64,000 bases of DNA from Pseudomonas mandelii (GCF_900106065.1 NZ_LT629796.1:3193501-3257500), one strand, 5' to 3'; positions 1 to 8,620 are shown, counted from the first letter of the stretch. Numbers and translations are program-made. Notes: generated from the letters alone by a model not told the origin.

Positions 1-590
1 TGAACGAAGGGTCGACCTCGCAGTTCTGGCTGTCGTACCTGCTGAAAAAACACGGCATGAGCATGAGCGACATCACCGTGCAGAACATGACGGCCGATGA
101 CGCTGCCACCGCGTTCATCGCCGGCCGTGTGCCGGCCGCCGTGACCTGGGAGCCGCACCTGTCGATGGTCCGCAACAAGCAACAAGGCAAAGTGCTGATC
201 GACAGCAGCAGCACGCCGGGAGTGATTGTCGACGTGGTCGCGCTCAACTGCACGGTCATCGAGAAGCAACCGGAAGACGTCAAGGCCTTGGTCGCCGGCC
301 TCTACAAAGCGGTGCAGTACACCAAGGACCATCCGAAGGAAGCTTACAAAATCATGGCCAAAGGCGTCGGCGGTTACCTCGCTGATCCGAAGGAACTGGA
401 AGCCGCCGCGCAAGGCGTGCGCTTCTACGATCAGGCCATGAGTGAAAAACTCTTGGGGTCTCCGGGCAAGCCGGGCGACAGCGAGCCACTGATCAAACTG
501 GCCAACGAAACCGCCAGCGAATTGCAGGGCAAGCCCTACAACGTCAGCAATGACGACCTGATCGACAACCGCTTCGTCAGCCCGCTGTAG
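1..590 (+). CDS. ABC transporter substrate-binding protein, NMT1/SsuA-like (3' part)
   Basis: C-terminal part of a periplasmic solute-binding protein; the 5' end lies outside the window and the open frame runs in from base 3. The visible part has the second-lobe pattern of the SsuA/TauA/NMT1 family (WEPHLSMV, then a helix-rich tail). It is followed 9 bases later by a permease gene and an overlapping ATPase gene, so this is the substrate-recognition component of an importer of the nitrate/sulfonate/taurine type. The ligand cannot be told from the sequence seen here; aliphatic sulfonates, taurine or a pyrimidine-like compound are all possible for this family. Confidence 0.85.
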   Translation, partial: NEGSTSQFWLSYLLKKHGMSMSDITVQNMTADDAATAFIAGRVPAAVTWEPHLSMVRNKQQGKVLIDSSSTPGVIVDVVALNCTVIEKQPEDVKALVAGLYKAVQYTKDHPKEAYKIMAKGVGGYLADPKELEAAAQGVRFYDQAMSEKLLGSPGKPGDSEPLIKLANETASELQGKPYNVSNDDLIDNRFVSPL

Positions 591-599
591 GAGGTCCGC

Positions 600-1403
600 A
601 TGTTCAAGCGCAATTCATGGCTGAGCCGCTGCATCACGCCCAAGACCGGCCTGCCGGTGCAGGTGATCTGGAGCGCGAGCGGGCTGGCCTGGGTGTTGTT
701 GATCGGCCTGTGGGCCGGGTTGTCCTACGGCGGCGTGGTGCCGGGCATGTTCCTGCCGACACCAGGGGCGGTGGCCGAAGCCGCCGTGCGCCTGAGCCGC
801 GACGGCACCCTTGGCCTGCATGTGTGGGCCAGCCTCGAAGTGGTGATGGTCGGCTTCATTGTCTCGTCTCTGGTGGCGGTGCCGTTGGGGTTGCTGATGG
901 GCAGCTTCCGCATCGTCCAGGCGTTCCTTGAACCGATGGTCAATTTCATCCGCTACCTGCCGGTGACCTCGTTCGTGCCGCTGTTCATTCTGTGGATCGG
1001 CATCGGTCTGGAACAGCGGGTGTCGGTGATCATCTTCGGCGTGTTTTTCCAGCAACTGGTGATGATCGCGGACGTGTCCAAGGGCATCTCCAAGGACCTG
1101 ATCAACGCGTCGTACACCTTGGGTTCGACCCGCCGCGATGCGGTGCTGCATGTGATTGCCCCGGCGTCGTTGCCGGGTGTGCTCGACACGTTGCGCGTGA
1201 CCATGGGCTGGGCCTGGACCTATCTGGTGGTCGCCGAGCTGGTCGCCGCGTCCAGTGGCCTGGGTTACTTGAGCCTGAAAGCCATGCGCGGTTTTCAAGT
1301 GGATGTGATTTTCCTCGCCATCGCAATCATCGGCCTGCTGGGTCTGGTCACCGATCAACTGTTCCGTTTTCTCCGTCTGAGGATTGCCGCATGGGCTCAG
1401 TAA
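600..1403 (+). CDS. ABC transporter permease, SsuC/TauC-like
   Basis: A 267-residue inner-membrane permease with about six hydrophobic segments. Near residues 160-200 it has the EAA-type cytoplasmic loop (INASYTLGSTRRDAVLHVIAPASLP) that docks on the ATPase; this is the BPD_transp_1 fold. GGAGG lies just before the ATG at 600, 9 bases after the stop of the binding-protein gene. The stop overlaps the start of the ATPase gene by 13 bases, so the three genes form one translationally coupled operon. Family membership is clear; the transported substrate is not. Confidence 0.9.
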   Translation: MFKRNSWLSRCITPKTGLPVQVIWSASGLAWVLLIGLWAGLSYGGVVPGMFLPTPGAVAEAAVRLSRDGTLGLHVWASLEVVMVGFIVSSLVAVPLGLLMGSFRIVQAFLEPMVNFIRYLPVTSFVPLFILWIGIGLEQRVSVIIFGVFFQQLVMIADVSKGISKDLINASYTLGSTRRDAVLHVIAPASLPGVLDTLRVTMGWAWTYLVVAELVAASSGLGYLSLKAMRGFQVDVIFLAIAIIGLLGLVTDQLFRFLRLRIAAWAQ

Positions 1404-2227
1404 GCGCCGTCAACCCGCGTTTCATCACACCCACGGCCGCCCCGGTGCAAGCCGCACCACGGCTGCAGGTGGACAAGGTCAGTCTGCGTTATCAGAAACC
1501 TGACGGCGGCATGTTCACCGCGCTGGAGCAGGTGTCGTTCGAAGTGCCGGATCAACAATTCGCCGTGCTGGTCGGGCCGTCGGGCTGTGGCAAGTCGAGT
1601 CTGCTGTACCTCACGGCCGGCCTGAACGAGCCCACGGAAGGCGAGATTTATGTCGGCGGCCAGCAAGTGCAGGGGCCGGGTGCGGATCGGGGTATGGTGT
1701 TCCAGAGCTACACGCTGTTCCCGTGGCTGACCGTGCGGCAGAACGTCGAGTTCGGCCTCAAGCGGCGCGGCATGGCGGCCGCTCAGCGCAAGGAGATCGT
1801 CGATTACTACGTCAATGAAGTGGGGCTGACCGGGTTCGCCGACAACTACGCCAAGCAGTTGTCCGGCGGCATGATGCAGCGTGTGGCGATTGCCCGGGCG
1901 TTGGCCAATGACCCGCAAATCCTGCTGATGGACGAACCCTTCGGCGCGCTCGACAGCCAGACGCGCCTGCAAATGCAGCAGCTGTTGTTGCGGGTCTGGG
2001 GCAACAGCAAGAAGACCGTGCTGTTCGTGACCCACGATATCGATGAGGCGATTCTGTTGGGGGATCGGGTGTACGTGATGGGCGCCAGGCCCGGGCGGAT
2101 CAAGCAGATCCTGGACGTGCCGATCGAACGCCCGCGTAACCTGGACATGGTCATGGAGCGCTCGTTCATCGACATGAAACGCAAGATCTTCGGGCTGTTG
2201 CATGACGATCTGGAAGAGGTTCATTGA
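1391..2227 (+). CDS. ABC transporter ATP-binding protein, SsuB/TauB-like
   Basis: A 278-residue nucleotide-binding subunit. Walker A GPSGCGKSS is at about residues 62-70, a Q-loop follows (VFQSYTLFPWLTV), then signature LSGGMMQR, Walker B ILLMDEPFG and the H-loop FVTHDIDEA. The frame stays open far upstream to about 992, but the ATG at 1391 gives the normal length, overlaps the permease stop as in related operons and removes a non-homologous leader. It energises uptake through the upstream permease. Substrate unknown, most likely a sulfonate, nitrate or taurine-like compound. Confidence 0.92.
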   Translation: MGSVSAVNPRFITPTAAPVQAAPRLQVDKVSLRYQKPDGGMFTALEQVSFEVPDQQFAVLVGPSGCGKSSLLYLTAGLNEPTEGEIYVGGQQVQGPGADRGMVFQSYTLFPWLTVRQNVEFGLKRRGMAAAQRKEIVDYYVNEVGLTGFADNYAKQLSGGMMQRVAIARALANDPQILLMDEPFGALDSQTRLQMQQLLLRVWGNSKKTVLFVTHDIDEAILLGDRVYVMGARPGRIKQILDVPIERPRNLDMVMERSFIDMKRKIFGLLHDDLEEVH

Positions 2228-2276
2228 GCCGATTTACCGTCATGCCCAAATCCCCTCTGGGAGCGTTGATCCGGCT

Positions 2277-3356
2277 CTATGGGGCCGCAGGCAGGAGGAA
2301 CCGCGCAATCACCGGCAAATGATCGGAGATCCGCAAGGTATCGTCCTGCCTCACCATCGCCTCGACCCGTTTGATCCGCGGGCTGTAGAACAGGTAATCA
2401 ACCGTCCGGTCCGGGCCATTCAAGCCTGGATCGTTCGGGTAGTGGGTCAGCCACCGCGCCCGGTCGATCCCGCTGGCTTCGTTGTTGGTCGGGATCATCG
2501 GGTATTTGTCCCACAGCACATGCAAGGCACTGTCGACGGAGTAGGGCGTGCGTTGTTCGTCGGGCAGGCGTCGATACTGACCCAGCGGCAACAGGTTGAA
2601 GTCGCCACCGATCAACCACGGGGTGCCATGGCTTTCATATTTGTCGAGCACCTTGGCCACGGCGGTCACTTGGGCCAGCAGGGTTTCATCAGGTTGGATG
2701 ACGCGGTCCAGATGGGTATTGAGTACCGCGATCTGCCCACCGCCGCCCAATGGCAGGTAAGTCGCCAGCAAGGCGTTTTTCGGTGTGAACTGACGGCTGA
2801 TGAAGTTGGCCGACGCGATCGGCAATTGCAGGCGTTCGGCGTGTTCGATCTGGTATCGGCTGAGGGTTGCCAGTTGTCGGCCGACACTGCCGAAGATGTG
2901 CGGCAGCGGCACAAAGTCAGCTTTCCAGTCGAAGGCATGAGCGCTGCACGGATAAAGGTCGGCGACCCGTTCCTGAAGCAACTTGAACTGGTTTTGATAA
3001 TCGCTGGCCTTGGCGCCGTCATCCAGCTCCTGCAACAGCACAATGTCCGGTTGCTCGTCACGAATGACCCGTGCCACCTCATCGAGGCTGAAGGCCATGT
3101 CTTCGGCGGTGGGGCGGTCGTCGTCGCCTTTGGCCAGGTCGTTCCAGAACACGTAGCGCTTGCCCGCCAGGTACTGGACGTTCCAGGTCATGACTTTCAG
3201 GGCCTGGCCGGGGACCAGCGTGGGCGCCTGAGCGCTGCAGCCGACCGGTGCTGCTTCTTTGGCACCGGGACGCCAGGTCAGGTTGTAAATCAGCAAGGCA
3301 ATCAGGCCCGCCGCGATCAGCAGGCCCAGCAGGGTGTAGCGCAGTAGACGGGTCAT
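2277..3356 (-). CDS. endonuclease/exonuclease/phosphatase family protein, membrane-anchored
   Basis: About 359 residues from the chosen ATG at 3356; an in-frame start 39 bases upstream is possible and neither has a strong ribosome-binding site. Residues 6-25 form a single hydrophobic anchor, so the catalytic domain probably faces the periplasm. The metal-dependent phosphodiesterase fold (DNase I/EEP) is recognised from MTWNVQYL, LLQELDD, GGDFNLLP and the C-terminal SDHLPV that carries the catalytic Asp-His pair. Substrate (nucleic acid, phospholipid head group or sugar phosphate) is not predictable. It faces away from the ABC operon and is separated from the next minus-strand gene by 67 bases. 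Confidence 0.8.
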   Translation of the reverse strand: MTRLLRYTLLGLLIAAGLIALLIYNLTWRPGAKEAAPVGCSAQAPTLVPGQALKVMTWNVQYLAGKRYVFWNDLAKGDDDRPTAEDMAFSLDEVARVIRDEQPDIVLLQELDDGAKASDYQNQFKLLQERVADLYPCSAHAFDWKADFVPLPHIFGSVGRQLATLSRYQIEHAERLQLPIASANFISRQFTPKNALLATYLPLGGGGQIAVLNTHLDRVIQPDETLLAQVTAVAKVLDKYESHGTPWLIGGDFNLLPLGQYRRLPDEQRTPYSVDSALHVLWDKYPMIPTNNEASGIDRARWLTHYPNDPGLNGPDRTVDYLFYSPRIKRVEAMVRQDDTLRISDHLPVIARFLLPAAP

Positions 3357-3423
3357 GGCTCGGCTTATAGCGTTACAAAAGATGAGCCCGAGCATAACCG
3401 AGCGTCGGGCTTAAGCCCATGGG

Positions 3424-4098
3424 TCATAGCGGCCCGTCAATTTTCTCGGGGGCATCGGCAATCAGCATGAACAGGCGGAACAGCACCACGCTGGTGAACA
3501 GTTGCAAAAAGCTGTGCGCGCTGTCGATCAGCAGCGAAATCACCGGGTTCTGCGGATCCGGGTAAATCGCAAGGGTCGCGCCCTTGAGCACCCACAACGG
3601 GCCCATCACACACAGAATGCACACCAGGATGCGCAGGAAATGGCCGCGGGTCAGACGCAGGCTTTCCTTCATCGCCGCCAACGGGGCCAGGCCGCGCAGC
3701 ACCAACAGATACTCGCCGAACGCCAGGGTCACCATCAGCCAGATGCCCGGCAGGAAATACAGCGACAGGCCGATCAGGATCAGCAAGGTGTTGAGGGCGG
3801 TGAGCAGGGCGAAGCGCGGCCACAGATAGGCCGACCTCGACAGCAACTCGCGGGTGCTCGGTGATTCGCCACGGCTGCGGGCATCGAGAAACAGGATCAG
3901 TGCGGCGGTGTACAGCGGATAGACCAGCAAGCCGACCATCACGCTGATGCCGGGGAAACTGTCCGGCTCGGTGGAGCGATCGACCACCTGTTGCAGCAGC
4001 GCCTCGAAAATCACCAGCGGCAGGCACAGGCGCACGATCTGGCCCAGATTGCGCTTGAAGAAATACAGAGAGTCACGCAGTACATCGAACGAATTCAT
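3424..4098 (-). CDS. YciC/UPF0259 family membrane protein
   Basis: A 224-residue polytopic protein starting MNSFDVLRDSLYFFKRN at 4098, the usual N terminus of this family; an open frame 29 codons longer exists but its extension is basic and unlike the family. Five or six hydrophobic segments are visible, for example around VGLLVYPLYTAALILFL and LLTALNTLLILIGLSLYFL. It is an integral inner-membrane protein of unknown biochemical role. The downstream gene on the same strand is the EEP-family protein, so the two may be co-transcribed. Confidence 0.75.
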   Translation of the reverse strand: MNSFDVLRDSLYFFKRNLGQIVRLCLPLVIFEALLQQVVDRSTEPDSFPGISVMVGLLVYPLYTAALILFLDARSRGESPSTRELLSRSAYLWPRFALLTALNTLLILIGLSLYFLPGIWLMVTLAFGEYLLVLRGLAPLAAMKESLRLTRGHFLRILVCILCVMGPLWVLKGATLAIYPDPQNPVISLLIDSAHSFLQLFTSVVLFRLFMLIADAPEKIDGPL

Positions 4099-4276
4099 CA
4101 GTCGGTATCGCAGGTTGAAAGCAGTGGCCCACTTTAACCGATGAAGCCCTTTGGGGCGCAAACGTAAACGTTCGGTAAAGGTCATTGAAACAACTTGTTT
4201 CAGCCTCCATTAAGGTCGAGCACCTTATCCTCTTTGGTAAAGGTCAACGATTTCTCCGGCAATCTACGAGGTCGCC

Positions 4277-5044
4277 ATGAACAGCGAAGAACAAACCCTG
4301 ATCGATGGACTGTTTTCCCGGTTGCAACAAGCCGAAACGGACTCAGCCCCGCGTGACGCCCAGGCTGAAGCGCGGATCAAGGAGCACCTGACTCGCCAAC
4401 CGGCGGCAGGTTATTTCATGACCCAGGCGATTCTGGTTCAGGAAGCGGCCATCAAAAGCCTCGACGCGCAGAACAAGCAACTCGCTCAGCAAGTTCAGCA
4501 ATTGCAGGCCGAACTGCAATCGGCCAAGGCTCAGCCGTCGGCGCCTGCCAGCGGTGGTTTCCTGTCGAGCATTTTCGGTGGCGGTTCCCGTGATCCACAG
4601 CCTGCACCGACGCAAAGCGCGCCGTCCTCCAATGGTGGATGGCGTGAGCAGGGGCGGCCGTCGTTCAATTCGCAGCCGCCACAGCAACAGAACTTCGGTG
4701 CTGCACCGCCACAGCAGAATTACGCGCCGCAGCAGCAAGCCCCCGGGATTGGCAGTGGTTTCCTTGGCGGCGCACTGAAAACCGCCGCCGGTGTGGCCGG
4801 TGGCGTGATGCTGGCGCAAGGCATCAGCAGCCTGTTCCACAGCAATCAGCAACCGCAGGAAGTCGTCGAAGTCATCAAGGAAGAACCGGCTCAGGTCAAT
4901 GATCAGAGCGACAGCGGCAACGGCTGGGGCAACGACGAGCGCGTGGCTGACAACAACGCCAACGATCAGGGAGGCTTCACCGACGCCGACTACAGCGATG
5001 ACAGCTCATCGTTCTTTGGCGGCGACGACGATTCCTTCGTCTGA
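4277..5044 (+). CDS. DUF2076 family protein
   Basis: A 255-residue protein with a helical, partly coiled-coil N-terminal region (residues 1-85, opening NSEEQTLIDGLFSRL). Next comes a Gln/Pro-rich low-complexity stretch (about 100-158) and a Gly/Ala-rich hydrophobic segment (about 159-190). The tail is acidic and Asp/Asn-rich and ends DDSFV. This order is that of DUF2076 proteins, sometimes labelled periplasmic ligand-binding sensor proteins, though no biochemical function is established. The gene stands alone, divergent from the YciC gene, with ACGAGGTCGCC before the ATG. Confidence 0.75.
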   Translation: MNSEEQTLIDGLFSRLQQAETDSAPRDAQAEARIKEHLTRQPAAGYFMTQAILVQEAAIKSLDAQNKQLAQQVQQLQAELQSAKAQPSAPASGGFLSSIFGGGSRDPQPAPTQSAPSSNGGWREQGRPSFNSQPPQQQNFGAAPPQQNYAPQQQAPGIGSGFLGGALKTAAGVAGGVMLAQGISSLFHSNQQPQEVVEVIKEEPAQVNDQSDSGNGWGNDERVADNNANDQGGFTDADYSDDSSSFFGGDDDSFV

Positions 5045-5084
5045 TTCAACGTTACAGGTGTAACACTGAACCCGTGGTCAGGGA

Positions 5085-5151
5085 GCTTGCTCCCGCTGGG
5101 CTGCGCAGCAGTCCTTCTTTGGGGCCGCTGCGCGACCCAGCGGGAGCAAGC
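5085..5151. repeat. REP-type inverted repeat
   Basis: Two roughly 25-base arms (5085-5109 and 5127-5151), GCTTGCTCCCGCTGGG... and its near-complement, form a long hairpin between the DUF2076 gene and the NYN gene. It belongs to the GC-rich intergenic REP/BIME repeats of Pseudomonas but is a different subtype from the GCGAGCCTGCTCGC elements elsewhere in the window. Confidence 0.7.
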
Positions 5152-5301
5152 GCCCTCGCCACAGGTTGCCATTCGTCCGAGGCTCCAAGAGGCTTCGGGC
5201 CGATTATTCGCGGAACAATCCTTCAGGCTGGCATACTGGGCCACTTTTCGGGCCTGGTGCCTGACCCAGCCTGCGCGCGACTGCGCCAAAGAGGATGCAC
5301 G

Positions 5302-5781
5302 GTGAAAAAAATCGCAGTGTTCGCCGACGTTCAAAACCTCTATTACACCGTGCGTCAGGCCTATGGTTGCCACTTCAACTACGCCGCGCTGTGGGCTGAT
5401 ATCAGCAAACAGGGCGAGATCGTCGAGGCCTACGCCTACGCGATTGATCGCGGCGACAGCAAACAGCAGCAATTCCAGCAGATCCTGCGCAACCTCGGCT
5501 TCATCGTGAAGCTCAAGCCCTACATCCAGCGCAGCGACGGCTCGGCCAAAGGCGACTGGGACGTGGGCATCACCCTCGACATCATGGACGCCGCCGATCA
5601 TGTCGACGAAGTGGTGCTGGCTTCCGGCGACGGTGATTTCGACATGCTGCTGGAACGCATCATCACCAAGCACGGGGTGCAAGCCGTGGCTTACGGCGTG
5701 CCGGGCTTGACGGCCAACTCGCTGATCCGCGCCGCCAGCCGCTACGTGCCGATCGAAGGCGCGTTGCTGCTCAAGAATTGA
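5302..5781 (+). CDS. NYN domain protein, LabA/DUF88-like
   Basis: A 159-residue single-domain protein from a GTG at 5302, with AGAGGA six bases upstream. The frame is open further 5', but that part crosses the REP repeat and is not protein-like. Conserved acidic residues of the PIN/NYN nuclease fold are visible: FADVQNLYY near the N terminus, KGDWDVGITLD mid-protein and LASGDGDFDMLL. These predict a metal-dependent RNase fold. The target is unknown. It is followed 22 bases later by a DnaQ-type exonuclease gene and may be co-expressed with it. Confidence 0.85.
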   Translation: MKKIAVFADVQNLYYTVRQAYGCHFNYAALWADISKQGEIVEAYAYAIDRGDSKQQQFQQILRNLGFIVKLKPYIQRSDGSAKGDWDVGITLDIMDAADHVDEVVLASGDGDFDMLLERIITKHGVQAVAYGVPGLTANSLIRAASRYVPIEGALLLKN

Positions 5782-5803
5782 TTTTTACGGAGTTGAAACA
5801 GGT

Positions 5804-6415
5804 TTGGAACGCATAGCAGTCATCGACTTTGAAACCACCGGGATCTCCCCGAGCAGCAGCTGCCGGGCCACGGAAATTGCCGTGGTGATCCTTGAACAGG
5901 GGCGCATCGTCGAGCGTTACCAGAGCCTGATGAACGCCGGCGTGCGCGTGCCCGCGTTCATCGAGCAACTGACCGGCATCAGCAACGCCATGCTGCGCAC
6001 CGCGCCCTCGGCAGAGCAGGTGATGAACGAGGTCAACGAATTCGTCGGGCTCACGCCGCTGCTGGCCCACAACGCCGCGTTCGACCAGAAGTTCTGGGAC
6101 TTCGAACTCAGCCGCATCAAGCGCACCCGCTTGCAGAACTTCGCCTGCTCGCTGCTACTGGCCCGCCGCCTGATGCCCGCCGCGCCGAACCACAAACTCG
6201 GCACCCTCACCACCTTCGCCAGCCTGCCCAACACCGGCAAGGCCCACCGGGCCATGGCCGATGCCGAAATGGCGGCCAACCTCACGGCGCACCTGGCGCA
6301 AGAGCTGCGGCACAAGCACGGGTTGCGCGAGTTGTCCCATGATTTGCTGGTCAGCTTGCAGAAAGTGCCGGCGGCCAAGATCAACGAACACCTCAAGCGC
6401 CATCGCGGGTTCTGA
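5804..6415 (+). CDS. 3'-5' exonuclease, DnaQ/DEDDh family
   Basis: A 203-residue protein from a TTG start at 5804 with ACGGAG 11 bases upstream. DEDDh motifs are in order: VIDFETTG (Asp and Glu), HNAAFDQKFWD (Asp) and HRAMADAEM (His and Asp), so the active site looks complete. Similar to stand-alone exonucleases of the DNA polymerase III epsilon type, acting on 3' ends of DNA or RNA in the cytoplasm. The last part of this gene and its downstream REP occur again, degenerate, at 8621-8807, on the other side of an accessory insert. Confidence 0.88.
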   Translation: MERIAVIDFETTGISPSSSCRATEIAVVILEQGRIVERYQSLMNAGVRVPAFIEQLTGISNAMLRTAPSAEQVMNEVNEFVGLTPLLAHNAAFDQKFWDFELSRIKRTRLQNFACSLLLARRLMPAAPNHKLGTLTTFASLPNTGKAHRAMADAEMAANLTAHLAQELRHKHGLRELSHDLLVSLQKVPAAKINEHLKRHRGF

Positions 6416-6522
6416 AGACACCGCAAATCCCCTGTGGGAGCGAGCCTGCTCGCGATAGCGATTTATCATTCAACGTTGATGTCGACTGATACTCCGCTAT
6501 CGCGAGCAGGCTCGGTCCTACA
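6242..6522. repeat. direct duplication, copy A (exonuclease 3' end plus REP)
   Basis: Intact copy of a segment found again at 8621-8807: the last 174 bases of the exonuclease gene, its stop and the downstream REP pair (CTGTGGGAGCGAGCCTGC... and its complement around 6437-6522). The two copies are near identical outside one internal deletion in copy B. They bracket the foreign-looking block 6523-8620. Confidence 0.85.
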
Positions 6523-6545
6523 TTGGTTCTGCTGCAGCTCTTTGA

Positions 6546-7550
6546 TTACGCAGGTTTCGCGAAATCTCGGCTACTTACCCTGCTCACGGGCATAAAACCT
6601 GTTGTCTTCTTGAAATTCATCGTATGCACGAAGTTCTTCATCGAATCTGATGGATCGATGCTCTGCATATTCAGTCTGAATAGCGTCTCACGCGAGATCG
6701 CTACGCTCAGGATTGGTTGTTCTTCCAGATGGCCGGTTGCAGAATTGAGCAATGTATCGATGGCTGTAACGATGACAAGATCGTCCGGCAGAATGCTCAA
6801 CAACTCCTGTCCGACCCGCAAAACGCAGCTACACACGTAGTCCTGCAGCAGTTCATTGAATTTGCTGGTCGGCATTTTTTTAGCGGAAAGCTTGCCGCTC
6901 TGTAGTAGTGATTTTATTTCTTGAGGGATTACTTTTTCGCCGTGAACCGAGAGCGTGCATTCAAGAATGCCGTCGCCAGCGATAGAGACGACTATAGCGG
7001 TGCCGAGATGCGAAATATCAGTAAAAGGGTCTATCCGCTTGATGGCTTCAATTTTGGACGGGCCGTTACCATTCAGTATTCCTTGAGCAAGCTCGAACTC
7101 TTCTTTCCAATCGTTATTTTTTGATTCCCATTCTGTCAACTCTTGGTCCAGCTGCTGTTTGTCTTTGATTACTGCGGTTTGAACGGCCTCTGCCAACTTA
7201 CGGCGCTTTTTGGTCTCCAGCTTCAACGAGCGAGCGATGAAGCCAGGTTTGTAGCTTGTTTCGTTCTTTCTGGCTTGGTTTTCTAAGGTGTTGAGCGCGA
7301 CGGGTTTGAGTGGTGCAGGTCGTTGCACGAACTCGTTCCAATCGATGTCCTCTCCAGAGTCCTTATGCATCGATAACAGCAATTCGATGTGATTTTCATA
7401 GACTTCAACTTCGTAGGCTGCTTGCTCACGAGCCTCCATCTTTGCGTATTCTTTTTCCTGCACTTGAAGCTCACGTTGACGACGCTTCGAGTTACGCTCA
7501 GCCCGTCGAGCTGACGCTTGCATCGAGCGCAGAGTTCCTTTCCATGTCAT
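6546..7550 (-). CDS. uncharacterised protein with charged coiled-coil N-terminal half
   Basis: A 334-residue protein, not recognised. The ATG at 7550 is preferred because AGAGGA lies 8 bases before it; the frame extends 20 codons further to 7610. Residues 1-150 are rich in Lys, Arg, Glu and Gln (ARRAERNSKRRQRELQ and similar) and predict long helices. The C-terminal half (about 170-334) looks globular, with hydrophobic strands around TAIVVSIAGDGILECTLSV and DDLVIVTAIDTLL. Base composition is clearly more AT-rich than flanking genes. It lies in a block bracketed by a duplicated host segment, next to an antirepressor gene, suggesting horizontally acquired cargo. No function can be assigned. Confidence 0.7.
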   Translation of the reverse strand: MTWKGTLRSMQASARRAERNSKRRQRELQVQEKEYAKMEAREQAAYEVEVYENHIELLLSMHKDSGEDIDWNEFVQRPAPLKPVALNTLENQARKNETSYKPGFIARSLKLETKKRRKLAEAVQTAVIKDKQQLDQELTEWESKNNDWKEEFELAQGILNGNGPSKIEAIKRIDPFTDISHLGTAIVVSIAGDGILECTLSVHGEKVIPQEIKSLLQSGKLSAKKMPTSKFNELLQDYVCSCVLRVGQELLSILPDDLVIVTAIDTLLNSATGHLEEQPILSVAISRETLFRLNMQSIDPSDSMKNFVHTMNFKKTTGFMPVSRVSSRDFAKPA

Positions 7551-7825
7551 CTCAGAGATCCTCTCATTCAAATTGCTTTTTGTTTTCGGGGGAGAGCGCC
7601 TGGCCGTCACTCAAACGACAGTATCTGTTGCTTTTCCTGGCGTCCATCGTGTGATGGCAGTTTCGCGTTTGAACAGTGAGTTGATGTGTTTAACGACGCC
7701 TCCGGTTTGATGATCGGTCCTACCGAATAATAGGGAATGTCTGTCTTGCCCCTCATCTGTGGCATCGATAACCTTTTGACTGTCGCTGCCAATTCAGCGA
7801 CCGGGTCTGCAAGCCCGCCGACAGT

Positions 7826-7855
7826 TTGTTATGAGACCACCGGCGCACCTATAAT
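7826..7855 (+). promoter_or_regulatory. sigma70-type promoter for the leader RNA and antirepressor
   Basis: TTGTTA at 7826-7831 and a perfect TATAAT at 7850-7855, separated by 18 bases. Transcription would start near 7862, just before the structured leader. The spacer holds GAGACCACC (7833-7841), which is exactly complementary to a segment of the leader (7924-7932); this may be chance or an operator. Confidence 0.75.
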
Positions 7856-7858
7856 CGC

Positions 7859-7994
7859 GTCGCTTTAATGAGCGACCATCGATTTATGGTAGCTGTGTGC
7901 GGGAGACCTTCGGGTCTGCCGGGGGTGGTCTCCTACTCGGTCTTGCAGACCCGCGCATAGCTGCCACCCATCATCTGCAAGTGATGCTGGCAGC
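7859..7994 (+). ncRNA. structured leader RNA, C4-like antisense RNA candidate
   Basis: Hairpin 1 is GTCGCT/AGCGAC (7859-7876). A 16-base outer stem follows (7888-7903 with 7950-7965, including G-U pairs). It encloses a UUCG-capped hairpin AGACC-TTCG-GGTCT (7904-7917) and a second arm whose loop holds TCTCCT (7929-7934). That loop is complementary to AGGAGA, the ribosome-binding site of the downstream BRO-N gene (8007-8012). GCTGCCA (7960-7966) can pair instead with TGGCAGC (7988-7994), which would open the outer stem. Promoter, multistem RNA, anti-Shine-Dalgarno loop and downstream antirepressor match the logic of the C4 antisense RNA of phages P1 and P7. Identity with that family is inferred, not tested. 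Confidence 0.65.
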
Positions 7995-8018
7995 TCCGAC
8001 TTTCTCAGGAGATTCGCC

Positions 8019-8534
8019 ATGATCAAAGTTACCCCCAATCCCCCCGAAGACTCTGCGCAATCAGCTACGAGCGCAGCTCACCTCATCCCCAAAACATTCA
8101 TCCGTCATCACATCCAGCTGCGAGCCCTGTTGCTGCATGCAGAGGCTTGGTTCTGTGCTCGCGATATCGGGCGGCTGATGGGGGTGGAGCTAAACGGACG
8201 GCAAGCGCTCAAGCTTGATTTGGATCAGCGGCAAGTGATGCGACTGTCTGGAAACGATGGCTCGCAAGAGACACTGATGCTTAGCGAGTCCGGCGTGTAC
8301 GCGATGCTGGTCTATCACTACTGCCCGGAAAACCGCCATTTACGACGTTGGCTGACCCACGACGTGGTGCCGATGTTGCGGGAGGAAGTCGGGTCCATTT
8401 CGAATCAAGCGCCGCATATGCGGGCGATGGAATGGGCGGGCGGAACGCTGCGACTGCTGCATTGGCGCAAAGAACCTTGGGTGCGCCTGCGGGATATGCC
8501 GGGCTTGTTGCCTGCAAGTTACTGCGGCGTCTGA
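8019..8534 (+). CDS. BRO-N domain protein, phage-type antirepressor
   Basis: A 171-residue protein with a BRO family N-terminal domain over residues 27-125: FCARDIGRLMG, the DQRQVMRL strand, LMLSESGVYAMLVYHYCPENRHLRRWLTHDVVPML. The C-terminal part is short and carries no recognised second domain. Such proteins are phage antirepressors or regulators that bind DNA or repressors. AGGAGA lies 6 bases before the ATG and may be masked by the leader RNA upstream. There is no phage structural gene nearby, so this is a phage-derived accessory gene, not a prophage. Confidence 0.85.
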   Translation: MIKVTPNPPEDSAQSATSAAHLIPKTFIRHHIQLRALLLHAEAWFCARDIGRLMGVELNGRQALKLDLDQRQVMRLSGNDGSQETLMLSESGVYAMLVYHYCPENRHLRRWLTHDVVPMLREEVGSISNQAPHMRAMEWAGGTLRLLHWRKEPWVRLRDMPGLLPASYCGV

Positions 8535-8620
8535 CAGATCGCTTCGCTGGCAAGTCGAATCGTCGCACCGCCGCTCCCACAGGAATCAGTTGACATCCGT
8601 GGGGGTGGGGTTGTGGACAG

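Noticed and set aside
992..1390. N-terminal extension of the ABC ATPase
   Set aside because: It overlaps the permease gene in another frame and lacks homology-like sequence; ATG 1391 gives the normal length.
8019..8534. Evidence for a prophage around the antirepressor
   Set aside because: No integrase, replication, capsid or lysis genes occur in 6523-8822; only a regulator and one unknown gene are present.
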